A DNA stretch of 61,317 nucleotides, taken from assembly GCF_001855385.1 (NCBI RefSeq), contig NZ_MKIE01000009.1, positions 1 to 61,317 on the forward strand. The letters run 5' to 3'. The notes under the pieces are model-generated. The model was not told the origin of the DNA, did no database searches, and was given only the letters and a program-made list of their open reading frames with translations. The translations under genes and the position numbers were made by a program. Numbering within the stretch: position 1 is the first letter of the stretch; every line of letters begins with the position of its first letter. The stretch is from Andreesenia angusta. GTDB lineage: Bacteria > Bacillota > Clostridia > Tissierellales > Gottschalkiaceae. Below are positions 44,053-53,040 of the stretch, piece after piece.

Positions 44053-45049
44053 AGAGAAGATAGTTTCAAAGAAAATAGCGGATTTAAGAAGCGAATACCC
44101 TTTTGTGGACTCGTTCTTTGAGGACAACAAGCTGGACCTAGAATCCATTGGAGATATGAGCTTCAGGGAGTATCTGAACAGCTACACGCTAGAGGAGATA
44201 GACGAGTGGGCCATAGATACGGAAAAGCTGGAAGAGGACCTGGCCGAGTATATCTCCCAGATGGTTGAGTTTCTTGGGCTTGAAAAAGACAAGGTAGAGA
44301 GCCTTACGATATTGGCCGGAGTGAACAAGAGCGGAGAGACTGAAAGCTTTGGAGAGTTCACCATAAAGAGGAGCGAGATAGTCTCGATAGTGGGGCCTAC
44401 AGGGTCTGGGAAGAGCAGGCTGCTTGCCGACATAGAGTGGGCGGCGGATGGAGACACCCCTACAAAGAGAAGGATACTTGTAAACGGAGAAACTCCGGAC
44501 AAGAGCAACAGGTTTTCCACAAGCAACAAGCTTGTAGCCCAGCTCTCGCAGAACATGAACTTTGTAATGGACCTGACCGTAAGGGAGTTTCTGGAGCTAC
44601 ACGCCAAGAGCAGGCTGGTGGAGAACGTGGAGGAAATGGTGCAGAGAATAGTTGAAGCCGCAAACGAACTTGCAGGCGAGAAGTTCAGCTTGGATACAGC
44701 TGTGACAGGCCTTAGCGGAGGGCAGTCTAGAGCCCTTATGATTGCGGACACAGCCATACTCAGCACTTCGCCTATAGTGCTTATAGACGAAATAGAGAAT
44801 GCCGGTATAGACAGAAAGAAGGCGCTAGACGTACTTGTAAACGAAGAGAAGATAGTGCTTATGGCCACCCATGACCCTAGTCTCGCCCTTATGGCCGACA
44901 GGAGGATAGTCATAAAGAACGGCGGAATAAAAAGTATAATAGAGACAGGTCCAGAAGAAAAGGCCAGGCTTTCAGAGCTTGAAGCGATAGACAAGCTTGT
45001 ATCCGAGATGAGGACGAAGCTCAGAAATGGAGAGACTGTAGGGATATAG
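44042..45049 (+). CDS. soluble ABC-type ATPase with N-terminal accessory domain
   Basis: A 335-residue protein. Residues 1-75 hold a DUF1858/ScdA-like helical stretch (YPFVDSFFEDNKLDLESIGD). The ATPase has Walker A GPTGSGKS, Q loop, signature LSGGQSRAL, Walker B IVLIDEIEN with catalytic Glu, and H loop ATHD. No permease gene is next to it and the partner binding protein is cytosolic, so classical transport is unlikely. ATG at 44042 fits AGGTGATG; it overlaps the GTPase gene by 11 bases. It ends the operon. Confidence 0.8.
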   Translation: MINREKIVSKKIADLRSEYPFVDSFFEDNKLDLESIGDMSFREYLNSYTLEEIDEWAIDTEKLEEDLAEYISQMVEFLGLEKDKVESLTILAGVNKSGETESFGEFTIKRSEIVSIVGPTGSGKSRLLADIEWAADGDTPTKRRILVNGETPDKSNRFSTSNKLVAQLSQNMNFVMDLTVREFLELHAKSRLVENVEEMVQRIVEAANELAGEKFSLDTAVTGLSGGQSRALMIADTAILSTSPIVLIDEIENAGIDRKKALDVLVNEEKIVLMATHDPSLALMADRRIVIKNGGIKSIIETGPEEKARLSELEAIDKLVSEMRTKLRNGETVGI

Positions 45050-45062
45050 CTAAAGACATTGA

Positions 45063-45110
45063 AAAACCCGCAAGTGCAGGTGTTTGAATCTGCTTTGCGG
45101 GTTTATTTTT
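45063..45110 (+). terminator. terminator after the SBP-GTPase-ABC operon
   Basis: AAACCCGCAA-GCAG pairs with CTGC-TTTGCGGGTTT around a loop, followed by ATTTTT. Confidence 0.8.
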
Positions 45111-45238
45111 CACTGCGATTCAGAGCTGTCGGCTTCCTCTATTGCACTCAGAAGCCCTGAGACAATTTCAAAAAAGCTTTCAGGCACATCGTTTGGGATG
45201 ATAGGAGCGTCTGAATTATCTTTATCTTTACTTTCCAT
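45110..45238 (-). CDS. 42-residue acidic protein
   Basis: Small gene read as MESKDKDNSDAPIIPNDVPE, then SFFEIVSGLLSAIEEADSS and two more residues. It is acidic, with a short amphipathic helix in the second half. GGAGG lies 4-5 bases before the ATG, and the gene begins 10 bases after the large FliK-like gene, so it is probably in that operon. I know no homolog; it may be a partner of the large protein. Confidence 0.6.
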   Translation of the reverse strand: MESKDKDNSDAPIIPNDVPESFFEIVSGLLSAIEEADSSESQ

Positions 45239-45247
45239 TGTTACCTC

Positions 45248-47752
45248 CTAGATTTTCAAGTCAAAAGCACCTGAGTGCATGACCTTCGGTCTTTCGGCAG
45301 ACTCAGATTCCGATGTAAAATTGTCCAGCATGCTGGCGCCGTCTAGCTCGTGGAAATCGAGAGAGGCGAGCGAGTAGCCAAGCTCTTCAAGAGAGGTTGA
45401 AAAAGCTCCTATGCTCTTTTCGAGGCTGTTTTTGTAATCAAGATTTTCAACACCTACTTTAAGCGAGATACTCTTAGACTCGACTTCAAGCCCTATATTC
45501 AGATTTCCCATGTTCGCTGTGTCTATACTTATGACGGCTGATATGTCATCCGGGTCTTTAGCCGAGTTACGCTGTTTTCTATCTCTAAAGTACATATTCA
45601 AATTTGAGAACTGCCCGTTCATATATACAGGCAGCTGGACTATCTTATTTTCTTGAGAAAGACGCCTGTTTTCATCTAACTTTTCAAAGGCTTCAGATAG
45701 TTTTCCACGAGCCAGCTCTTCATCTCTTCCGAACAAACTTGAGCTGGACTCCATGTTTTTGAGCTGCTGCTCCATATCTCTATAGGAAGCTTCCACTTCG
45801 TCTCTAGAGCGTGAAAGACTCCTGTATATTGCAGATACACTCTCTTTTAGCTTTTGCAAAAGAGCCAAAGCTTCGCCGCTCTTTTCAGAATGCGTCAAGC
45901 TTGAAAACTCGGAAAGCTTGTGTCCTAACTGATCCTTATTTGCAAGAAGAGCGTGGGCGCTTCTGATTTCCGAAAGTAGGAGCGGCTTCTTGCTTTTAAG
46001 GACAAGGAGAGCTGCGTCGTCCCCACTGCTTGAAATCTCAGACAGGCTCTCTTTTAGCGATTCGGCTTTCAGAGACTTGTCACGCTCGAACTTGAGCATA
46101 TTGTCACGGTATTGCTCCACGTACCTAGAGGCCACCACTATATCCACATGTTCAAGCGAAATACTCTCTGATACGGACTTAGAGACCATGGCTGTAGTGA
46201 GCTCGGCTTTCAAGAACTGGAAGCTTCTGTACACTTCATCTATCCTGCGCATATTTTGAGCAGAGCTGTCCACTCTGTCGACTTCAAGAGCAGTCGAGGA
46301 TTCAGCTGTGAGGAATCCTTCGTTTATGCCAGAAAGAGTCAGAGGGAGGTTTCTTTTTATCTGCACAGATATAGCGTTCAAGTCGAGTCGCTCCAAGTTG
46401 CTGAATATATCGGAAATATCGGCGATGCTCTTTATTTCAGGGGCAGGCTCGGAGCTCAAAGAGATTTTTGGAAGCTCTGAAACCTTTATATCCTGAGATC
46501 TCTTCAAAAGAGAAAGAAGCTCTGTTTCTGTTATCTCAGGACTGTTTTTCATGAGTTTCAGCTCGGCAGACAGCTCTCTCAGATCGGTATTCTCTATGTC
46601 GACACCGATAGAACCTAGCGCAGACGAATTTTCGTAGTCGAGGCTTCCAAGCACATGAGAAAGCGACTGCTTCATATGATCTAAAGCGGCCAGATTTTCA
46701 GTATTCACTTCGATTCCGTGAATCACAAGCTTTTTGGCCATATCAACGTACTCAGGTGAAGCTTCAACTCCTATGGACTTTAAAAACTCTGATATATCTT
46801 CGTCAGAGAGCTGGACAACTGAATCTGAAAGCTCAGGGCTTTTAGAGGAGCTTGAATACGATTTGGACAGCATTTTTTGAAGTCTTATCATATCAGCCTC
46901 TGAAAGTTCAGACGAGTCTAGTTTGGCTGAATAGTTCTTGAGCCTGTAGAGCGTGTCTATGCTTATATCCAGCTCGTCCCCAAGAGCTTCCACAAAAGTT
47001 GCGTCTTTGACATCGCGCAAGTCGTTCAGCTTGTAGAAAGTGTCGTTTATCTTGTCTATATTCTTTTTGCTTATGCTTAGGCCTTCACGGTGAAGAGCCT
47101 TTATTATGTCGGTTATATCTTTACCCATACGGCTTCCATATATCTCTAGGGCGATATCCTCAGCTTGCTCTGTCGAGAGCTCGCTTCCGCCGGAGACTTC
47201 AATTCGCCTTGTGCCTTCAAGCTCAGACGATATATCCGACAGTCGCCTTGCCACAGAGTCTATAGACTCGCTCTCTAGATCGACATCCTGCTGGACAAGC
47301 GCTACAGCTGAATCATAGCTTAGAGAGCTCTCGATCTGTCTGAAAGAGTCTCGGGCAATTCTGTAGGCTTCAAAGTTCTCAGAATTTAAAGGAATCCCAT
47401 GTCTGTCCATCTTTTCAAGTGCCGATATATTTTCGCTAGAAATCTCAGCGTTGAACTCAGCTAGGAGAAGCGAGTAAAAATCTGACTGGCTTTTCGCCAG
47501 TGGAGCGTCTGGCACGTCTTTCTCGAGGCTTGACTTCTTTATATTGGATTTCTCTATAGAGACTGTCTCTCCTACAGTTAAATCCATGTCTTCGACTAGC
47601 TCAATGCTGAAAATGCGGTTGTCGCCTAAGTCTAGCTTTATGTTGTTGTTTATCTTCTCTATCAAAGTTCCAACTACCCTAGAAGAGGAGCTTAAAGAAG
47701 TGTAAGAGCTTATGGCGTTTGAATATTTAGAGTTTATTCTGTTTTCTATCAT
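45248..47752 (-). CDS. FliK-like/DUF6240-like repeat protein
   Basis: An 834-residue Ser/Glu-rich helical protein. Three related modules are readable, each with a pattern like HGIxVNxENLxAL followed by 50-60 helical residues (near residues 105-170, 215-280 and 335-400). The C-terminal 130 residues (LPVYMNGQFSNLNMYFRDRK and NLNIGLEVESKSISLKVGV) resemble the secretion-related C terminus of flagellar hook-length proteins. A sigma-D-type promoter precedes it. I infer a motility-linked secreted or scaffold protein; no flagellar gene is near. Confidence 0.65.
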   Translation of the reverse strand: MIENRINSKYSNAISSYTSLSSSSRVVGTLIEKINNNIKLDLGDNRIFSIELVEDMDLTVGETVSIEKSNIKKSSLEKDVPDAPLAKSQSDFYSLLLAEFNAEISSENISALEKMDRHGIPLNSENFEAYRIARDSFRQIESSLSYDSAVALVQQDVDLESESIDSVARRLSDISSELEGTRRIEVSGGSELSTEQAEDIALEIYGSRMGKDITDIIKALHREGLSISKKNIDKINDTFYKLNDLRDVKDATFVEALGDELDISIDTLYRLKNYSAKLDSSELSEADMIRLQKMLSKSYSSSSKSPELSDSVVQLSDEDISEFLKSIGVEASPEYVDMAKKLVIHGIEVNTENLAALDHMKQSLSHVLGSLDYENSSALGSIGVDIENTDLRELSAELKLMKNSPEITETELLSLLKRSQDIKVSELPKISLSSEPAPEIKSIADISDIFSNLERLDLNAISVQIKRNLPLTLSGINEGFLTAESSTALEVDRVDSSAQNMRRIDEVYRSFQFLKAELTTAMVSKSVSESISLEHVDIVVASRYVEQYRDNMLKFERDKSLKAESLKESLSEISSSGDDAALLVLKSKKPLLLSEIRSAHALLANKDQLGHKLSEFSSLTHSEKSGEALALLQKLKESVSAIYRSLSRSRDEVEASYRDMEQQLKNMESSSSLFGRDEELARGKLSEAFEKLDENRRLSQENKIVQLPVYMNGQFSNLNMYFRDRKQRNSAKDPDDISAVISIDTANMGNLNIGLEVESKSISLKVGVENLDYKNSLEKSIGAFSTSLEELGYSLASLDFHELDGASMLDNFTSESESAERPKVMHSGAFDLKI

Positions 47753-47790
47753 CGGGTGAAAACACCTCCAGTATTGCTTTCTAAAATTCT

Positions 47791-47818
47791 ATATCGACAT
47801 AAAGACATAAATTGTTTA
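47791..47818 (-). promoter_or_regulatory. sigma-D-type promoter of the FliK-like gene
   Basis: On the minus strand TAAA (47818-47815), 16 bases and GTCGATAT (47798-47791), 7 of 8 matches to the sigma-D -10 GCCGATAT. The start codon is about 38 bases downstream. Confidence 0.6.
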
Positions 47819-47835
47819 ATAGGAGGACTGTCCTC

Positions 47836-47863
47836 TAAAGTGTAAAAAACAGTATGCCGATAA
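47836..47863 (+). promoter_or_regulatory. sigma-D-type promoter of the yaaR-like gene
   Basis: CTAAAG with TAAA at 47836-47839, 16 bases and a perfect GCCGATAA (47856-47863). It is divergent from and adjacent to the promoter of the FliK-like gene. Confidence 0.75.
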
Positions 47864-47923
47864 TTCAGTTAAGTGATATACTTAATTCGAGACACTTGAT
47901 CGGATGAGAAGGAGATGTGTAAA

Positions 47924-48397
47924 TTGGAAAACATAAGAGGGGTAGGGTCTGCTCCAAGGCATCAAGAAGTTCTGAGCAGTCAAAATAGCGTGAACAACAA
48001 TAGCGACAAAAAAGAGATTACCGCACAGAAAAGCGGATTTGCCCAGAAGTTTGAGAAGATAAAGTCGGACGAAGTCAGGACAAAGCTAGAGGGTATATTC
48101 GAGAAGATAAATGAAAAGGCTGATATTTTAAAGGACAATCTCAGCTTGAAAAACGTGATAGAGTACAAGAAGCTGGTGAGGGAATTCATGAAGGTAGCGA
48201 CCGAAAACTCCAATGTCTTTTCACAAAACAGCTTTCTAGACAGGCGGGGAAGGCATAGGGTGCATTCCATGATAAAGAATGTAGACAGAGAGCTGAACTC
48301 CCTGACAAATGAATTCACCAAAAGCCCTCTTCAGCACACCAAGATACTCGGCAGCATAGACGCCATAAAGGGACTAATAGTGGACATAATGACATAA
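47924..48397 (+). CDS. yaaR: DUF327 (YaaR family) protein
   Basis: A 157-residue helical protein. LKDNLSLKNVIEYKKLVREF, DRRGRHRVHSMIKNVDREL and IDAIKGLIVDI match DUF327/YaaR. The function of YaaR is not established. TTG at 47924 is preferred over ATG at 47915, because AAGGAG lies about 9 bases before the former and touches the latter. Its sigma-D-type promoter places it in the motility or chemotaxis regulon. Confidence 0.83.
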   Translation: MENIRGVGSAPRHQEVLSSQNSVNNNSDKKEITAQKSGFAQKFEKIKSDEVRTKLEGIFEKINEKADILKDNLSLKNVIEYKKLVREFMKVATENSNVFSQNSFLDRRGRHRVHSMIKNVDRELNSLTNEFTKSPLQHTKILGSIDAIKGLIVDIMT

Positions 48398-48424
48398 AGA
48401 CCAGGAAAGCTCCTGGTCTTTTGT
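48397..48424. terminator. bidirectional terminator between yaaR and yjdM
   Basis: AAAGACCAGGA pairs with TCCTGGTCTTT over AAGC, followed by Ts. The stem begins at the yaaR stop and ends at the yjdM stop. Confidence 0.85.
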
Positions 48425-48759
48425 TATGCCTTTTTTACAAATTCAGACTTGAGGCTCATAGCTCCAAATCCGTCTATCTTGCAGTCGATATTGTGGTCGC
48501 CGTCTACAAGTCTTATATTTTTCACTTTTGTGCCTTTCTTTATGGCAGAAGAAGCTCCTTTGACCTTGAGGTCTTTGATTACAGTTACAGAGTCTCCGTC
48601 TTGAAGCACATTTCCGTTTGAGTCCTTGACCACAAGCTCGTCGCTTTCAGACTCCGAGCCAGCAGTCCACTCGTAGGCGCACTCTGGACATATGAGCAGC
48701 GTTCCATCTTCATAGGTATATTCTGAATTGCACTTTGGGCAATTTGGCAGTTTTGACAT
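48424..48759 (-). CDS. yjdM: zinc-ribbon protein of the YjdM/PhnA family
   Basis: A 111-residue protein with an N-terminal zinc ribbon ([21 protein letters not shown]) and the PhnA-like C-terminal domain ([25 protein letters not shown]). Family members were once called phosphonoacetate hydrolase PhnA, but this subgroup has no proven activity. The ATG at 48759 fits GGAGGG; 5 codons of the longer frame are left out. Confidence 0.88.
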   Translation of the reverse strand: MSKLPNCPKCNSEYTYEDGTLLICPECAYEWTAGSESESDELVVKDSNGNVLQDGDSVTVIKDLKVKGASSAIKKGTKVKNIRLVDGDHNIDCKIDGFGAMSLKSEFVKKA

Positions 48760-48806
48760 TAAAAATCCCTCCATTCACAGAATATACTATCATAGACAGA
48801 GGATTC

Positions 48807-50300
48807 TTACAAAGACTTATTGGCATTTGCTATGGCCTCTTTAGCTGACTCTATAAACTGCTTAAGGACTTTTATTCTGGCGTATTTCTTGTCTTTTCCC
48901 TCTATTATAGTCCAAGGGGCGTACTCAGTGCTTGTCCTTACAAGCACCTCGTTCATAGCTTCGATATATTCGTCCCATTTCTCTCTGTTTCTCCAGTCCT
49001 CGTCAGTTATCTTGTAGATTTTGTCGGACTTGTGCTCCCTGCCCTCGAATCTTTCCAGCTGCTCGTTTTTGTCTATATATATGAAGAACTTGAGCAAAAG
49101 GGTGCCGAAGTTGTGTAGATGCTTTTCCATATTGTTTATTTCATCGTAGGCCCTGTCCCACTCGCTTATCTTGGCGAAGCCCTCTATTCGCTCCACCATA
49201 ACTCGCCCGTACCAACTTCTGTCGAATATAGTCATATTACCTCGCTTGGGAACGGAGTTGAAGAACCTCCAGAGGTAGTGGTGGCTTTTCTCCGTCTTGT
49301 CCGGAGCTGCAATTGGGATTACCTCATATCCTCTCGGGTCCATAAGCCTTGTAAGCCTCTTTATAGCTCCGCCTTTTCCGCTTGCGTCCATGCCTTCAAA
49401 CACTATGACAGTTGGTATCCTGTGAGTGTAGAGCGCATAGGCCAGTTTGCCGGCCTCCTCTTGAAGCGACTTAAGTTCGCTTACATACTGCTCGTTGCTA
49501 AGTGAAAGGCTCAAGTCCACATTGGAGAGAGGCCTTTTCTCGGGGATATACTGTCGGATATACCTCATCCCTCCGTTTTGCATGCCTATATAACGGTCTA
49601 TTCCATCCTGTATCGCATCGAGTGTAGAACCGAGTATCTTCTTGGAAGCCGACTTCATGTCCTCAGTGGATATGATATTCCAAGGGCTGTAGTCGAAATT
49701 AGAGAGCTTCAGGATTTTATCAAAGTGGGCGAGGTGTTTGTCATAATCTTTGTACTGCGCTTCGTCCTCGTCGGTCACCAGAAAAGACCTGTGCTTGTCC
49801 TTTCTGAGCTCGTCTATCCTGCTCTTCTGAGTCTTCTCCTTTTGGTGGAGAAAAAACTTCACTATTATAGCTCCATCTTCATACAGCTCTTTTTCAATAG
49901 AGCTTATATCCGCTATGGCCTGCTTCAACTCATCACCGTCTATATTCAAGTCGTTCATCAGGTTAAAGTAGAAGCTTCTGTCGAATACGGCAATATTCCC
50001 TTTGGCAGGTGTCTTCTTCCAAAAACGCCAGAGGAAAGGGCGCTCCCGCTCCTCTTCGGTGGGGTTTTCAAACACGCTCACCTTGTGGAGCCTAGGGTCC
50101 AGCTCTCTTATGAGGTCGTTCAGTACAAATCCTTTTCCGGAGGACTCCCACCCGTCGATTATGATCAGCACGGGTATATCTAAATTATTTACAAGCCTCT
50201 CGAATTTGGCCAGCTTGTCCCCAAGCTCTGAGCGCTTGAAATTGGAATAGGGGTTTTCAAACTTGTCGAATTCATAGTCTTTTATCATGTTTTCAGCCAT
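48807..50300 (-). CDS. pap: polyphosphate:AMP phosphotransferase (two PPK2 domains)
   Basis: A 497-residue protein with two tandem PPK2 domains, the fused class II form. The first has DGWESSGKG and FDRSFYFNLM; the second EGMDASGKGGAIKRL and FDRSWYGRVMVERIEGF. The second keeps the full catalytic set. It moves phosphate from polyphosphate to AMP, giving ADP. ATG at 50300 fits GGAGGTGG. Confidence 0.92.
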   Translation of the reverse strand: MAENMIKDYEFDKFENPYSNFKRSELGDKLAKFERLVNNLDIPVLIIIDGWESSGKGFVLNDLIRELDPRLHKVSVFENPTEEERERPFLWRFWKKTPAKGNIAVFDRSFYFNLMNDLNIDGDELKQAIADISSIEKELYEDGAIIVKFFLHQKEKTQKSRIDELRKDKHRSFLVTDEDEAQYKDYDKHLAHFDKILKLSNFDYSPWNIISTEDMKSASKKILGSTLDAIQDGIDRYIGMQNGGMRYIRQYIPEKRPLSNVDLSLSLSNEQYVSELKSLQEEAGKLAYALYTHRIPTVIVFEGMDASGKGGAIKRLTRLMDPRGYEVIPIAAPDKTEKSHHYLWRFFNSVPKRGNMTIFDRSWYGRVMVERIEGFAKISEWDRAYDEINNMEKHLHNFGTLLLKFFIYIDKNEQLERFEGREHKSDKIYKITDEDWRNREKWDEYIEAMNEVLVRTSTEYAPWTIIEGKDKKYARIKVLKQFIESAKEAIANANKSL

Positions 50301-50328
50301 AGACACCACCTCCTAAGAAACACACACA

Positions 50329-51051
50329 CTAGGCCTGGATAACAGACCTTCCGCCGTCTACACCCATAATCTGGCCTGTAATCCACGAGGCCTTTTCTGA
50401 AATCAGAAATGCAGTGAGGCTGGCTATGTCGCTTGCACTCCCAAGCCTCTTTAGGGCATGTGTCTTGGCCATGGAGTCCACGGTCTTTTCGTCTCTCAGG
50501 ATAGAAGACGAAAGGCTGCTGTCGCCCAAAAGGGAAGGAGCTATTCCGTTTACCCTTATATCTGGCGCCAGCTCTGCTGCAAGCGACCTCACAAGTCCTT
50601 CCACAGCGCCTTTAGACATGCTGAGAGAGGCGTGCATAGATAGCCCCTGCTGGACGGCTACACTAGAGTAGAGCACGATTGAAGAGTTCTTATGCTTCTT
50701 AAGTGCCGAGAGCGAAGACTGGATAGCCAGCGCTGCCCCTAGCGAGTTTAATCTGAAGTCTTCTATAAAATCCTCTACACTAAGCCTTCTCAGCGACTTC
50801 AGGTTTATGCTTCCAACTGCATATACAAGGCCCGCGAGCTCCTTTCCAGCTTCTTCAGCCACCTTTGAAAAAGACTCAGGGTCTTTTACATCTGCTACTG
50901 ATATATCTGCTCCTAGCTTCTGGGCCGCAGCTTTAAGTTTTTCCTCATTTGAGCCTACAAGATGCAGATTGTATCCTGCGTCTTTCAACAGCTCTGCACT
51001 GGCAAAGCCCACAGCTCCGCTTCCACCGTATATAAGAATTTTTCCACTCAT
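50329..51051 (-). CDS. short-chain dehydrogenase/reductase, catalytic Tyr missing
   Basis: A 240-residue SDR with a nucleotide-binding turn GGSGAVGFASAELL and the C-terminal GVDGG. The catalytic Tyr of YxxxK is Leu here: the segment reads HASLSMSKGAVEGL, with Lys in place. The upstream Ser (LYSSVAV) is kept. Some SDR subfamilies lack the Tyr, so activity may differ. The ATG at 51051 fits GGGGG. It is divergent from hcp and shares its upstream region with the dyads. Confidence 0.85.
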   Translation of the reverse strand: MSGKILIYGGSGAVGFASAELLKDAGYNLHLVGSNEEKLKAAAQKLGADISVADVKDPESFSKVAEEAGKELAGLVYAVGSINLKSLRRLSVEDFIEDFRLNSLGAALAIQSSLSALKKHKNSSIVLYSSVAVQQGLSMHASLSMSKGAVEGLVRSLAAELAPDIRVNGIAPSLLGDSSLSSSILRDEKTVDSMAKTHALKRLGSASDIASLTAFLISEKASWITGQIMGVDGGRSVIQA

Positions 51052-51133
51052 ATCCATCATCCCCCATAAATTATTCTTGTGTTTATTTTTACCCCTGCGA
51101 TATGGACATAAGCTACAAGTATAAAAAGAAGTT

Positions 51134-51197
51134 GTGATATATATCACGTATAAGTTTGATGTCAGTCACGGAGGCTAAGCTCTAAAAGAGGTATTAT
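51134..51197 (+). promoter_or_regulatory. two FNR/CRP-like dyads and -10 before hcp
   Basis: GTGAT-ATAT-ATCAC (51134-51147), a perfect palindrome, and TGAT-GTCA-GTCA (51157-51168) are centred 22 bases apart. TATTAT at 51192-51197 is a likely -10; transcription would start near 51204, putting the dyads near -63.5 and -41.5, the class I and class II activator positions. No -35 is seen. Confidence 0.6.
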
Positions 51198-51231
51198 ATG
51201 TACATAAGATGAAATCAAGGAGGAATACGAT

Positions 51232-52932
51232 ATGAGCATGTTTTGTTATCAATGTCAAGAAGCAGCCAATGGAACTGGATGTACACAGAGAGGTGTATGT
51301 GGAAAGACTTCGGCTGTAGCTAATATACAGGATTTACTAGTACACACACTTAAGGGGATCGCGCTCTACAACCAGAGAGCCAGAGAGCTTAAGCTGGACA
51401 CTTCAGCAGGCGATGCCTTTATAATGGAAGGTCTTTTCATGACCATCACAAATGCCAACTTCGACTACGACGCAATAGTGAGAACTATAACAGAAGGACT
51501 CGAGCTTAGAGACAAGATAAAATCGGAAGTCATGAAGACGCAGGAGCCTAAGAAGAGGTCGTTATTGGACAGACTATTCGGAAGAGGGGAAGGCGGTTCG
51601 GCAGTCGAGCCTATAACGGCAGATGCTGCTACTTGGAGAACACCGGAGTCTAAATATGATGAAAAGGCGAAGTCTGTAGGAGTGCTTGCCACAGCAGACG
51701 AGGACGTGAGATCGCTTAGAGAGCTTATAACTTACGGGCTGAAGGGAATGGCTGCCTACGCCGAGCACGCCTACAACCTTGGATCTACTAAGGACGACAT
51801 ATTTGCATTTATAGAAAAGGCCCTAGTTGCAACATTGGACGACACTCTTTCTATAGACGATCTAGTGGCGCTCACGCTTGAAACTGGAAAGTTCGGAGTA
51901 GACGTAATGGCGCTTCTAGACGCTGCCAACACTTCTGCATACGGAAACCCTGAAATAACCGAGGTTAATATAGGAGTTAGAAGCAACCCTGCAATACTTA
52001 TCTCGGGCCATGACCTTAAGGACATGGAGAGACTTCTAGAGCAGACTGACGGAACTGGAGTAGACGTATACACTCACTCAGAGATGCTTCCAGCTAACTA
52101 CTACCCAGCTTTCAAGAAGTACGACCACTTTGTAGGAAACTACGGAAACGCTTGGTGGAAACAGCAGACTGAGTTCGCTTCTTTCAACGGGCCGATACTG
52201 TTCACAACAAACTGTATAGTGCCGCCTAAGAGCGACGAAATAAGAAAGAGAATCTACACTACAGGAGCTTCTGGATTCCCAGGATGCACTCATATAGAGA
52301 TGGACTCGAGCGGAAACAAGGACTTCTCTGCCATAATAGAGCACGCCAAGAAATGCGCATCTCCTACAGAGATAGAGACTGGGAAAATAGTCGGAGGATT
52401 TGCACACGCACAGGTTATGCAGTTAGCCGACAAGGTGGTAGACGCTGTTAAGTCTGGAGCTATCAGAAAGTTCTTTGTAATGGCAGGATGCGACGGAAGA
52501 ATGAAGTCTAGAGACTACTACACTGAGTTCGCCGAGAAGCTTCCAAAGGACACAGTCATCCTTACAGCGGGATGCGCCAAGTACAGATACAACAAGCTAG
52601 GGCTTGGAGATATAGGCGGAATACCTAGAGTTCTAGACGCTGGACAGTGCAACGACTCTTACTCGCTTGCAGTTATAGCGCTTAAGCTTAAAGAGGTGTT
52701 TGAGCTAAACGACATAAACGAGCTTCCTATAGCCTACAACATAGCTTGGTATGAGCAGAAAGCCGTAATAGTACTGCTTGCACTACTTTCACTAGGAGTT
52801 AAGAACATCCACCTAGGGCCTACTCTTCCTGCGTTCCTTTCGCCAAACGTGGCAAAGGTGCTTGTGGAGAACTTCGGAATAGGCGGAATAACTTCAGTAG
52901 ACGAAGACATGAAGATGTTTTTAGGAGTATAA
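51232..52932 (+). CDS. hcp: hybrid cluster protein (hydroxylamine reductase/NO-stress enzyme)
   Basis: A 566-residue Hcp. N-terminal cysteines Cys5, 8, 17 and 23 form the CX2CX8CX5C cluster site of class I proteins. Conserved segments of the hybrid Fe-S-O centre are visible ([41 protein letters not shown]). Hcp reduces hydroxylamine and probably NO. AAGGAGG precedes the ATG. It is a single-gene unit behind two regulator dyads; no hcr reductase is near. Confidence 0.95.
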   Translation: MSMFCYQCQEAANGTGCTQRGVCGKTSAVANIQDLLVHTLKGIALYNQRARELKLDTSAGDAFIMEGLFMTITNANFDYDAIVRTITEGLELRDKIKSEVMKTQEPKKRSLLDRLFGRGEGGSAVEPITADAATWRTPESKYDEKAKSVGVLATADEDVRSLRELITYGLKGMAAYAEHAYNLGSTKDDIFAFIEKALVATLDDTLSIDDLVALTLETGKFGVDVMALLDAANTSAYGNPEITEVNIGVRSNPAILISGHDLKDMERLLEQTDGTGVDVYTHSEMLPANYYPAFKKYDHFVGNYGNAWWKQQTEFASFNGPILFTTNCIVPPKSDEIRKRIYTTGASGFPGCTHIEMDSSGNKDFSAIIEHAKKCASPTEIETGKIVGGFAHAQVMQLADKVVDAVKSGAIRKFFVMAGCDGRMKSRDYYTEFAEKLPKDTVILTAGCAKYRYNKLGLGDIGGIPRVLDAGQCNDSYSLAVIALKLKEVFELNDINELPIAYNIAWYEQKAVIVLLALLSLGVKNIHLGPTLPAFLSPNVAKVLVENFGIGGITSVDEDMKMFLGV

Positions 52933-52940
52933 TACAATAT

Positions 52941-52973
52941 AAAGCCTCGGCCGAAATATGGCCGGGGCTTTTG
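52941..52973 (+). terminator. terminator after hcp
   Basis: AAAGCCTCGGCC pairs with GGCCGGGGCTTT (one G-T pair), followed by Ts. It is GC-rich and strong. Confidence 0.88.
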
Positions 52974-52979
52974 CTTGTC

Positions 52980-53009
52980 TTGGGAAAAAACTTTGAAAGG
53001 GGGTATAAA
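52980..53009 (+). promoter_or_regulatory. possible promoter of the GHKL ATPase gene
   Basis: TTGGGA (52980-52985), 18 bases and TATAAA (53004-53009). It is a moderate match, about 32 bases before the start codon. Confidence 0.5.
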
Positions 53010-53040
53010 CTCAAGATAAAACAATCTAAGGGGTGATTTT

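Noticed and set aside
44182..44994. A 270-codon minus-strand frame opposite the ABC ATPase
   Set aside because: It is a Ser/Leu-rich antisense reading of a gene with intact ATPase motifs.
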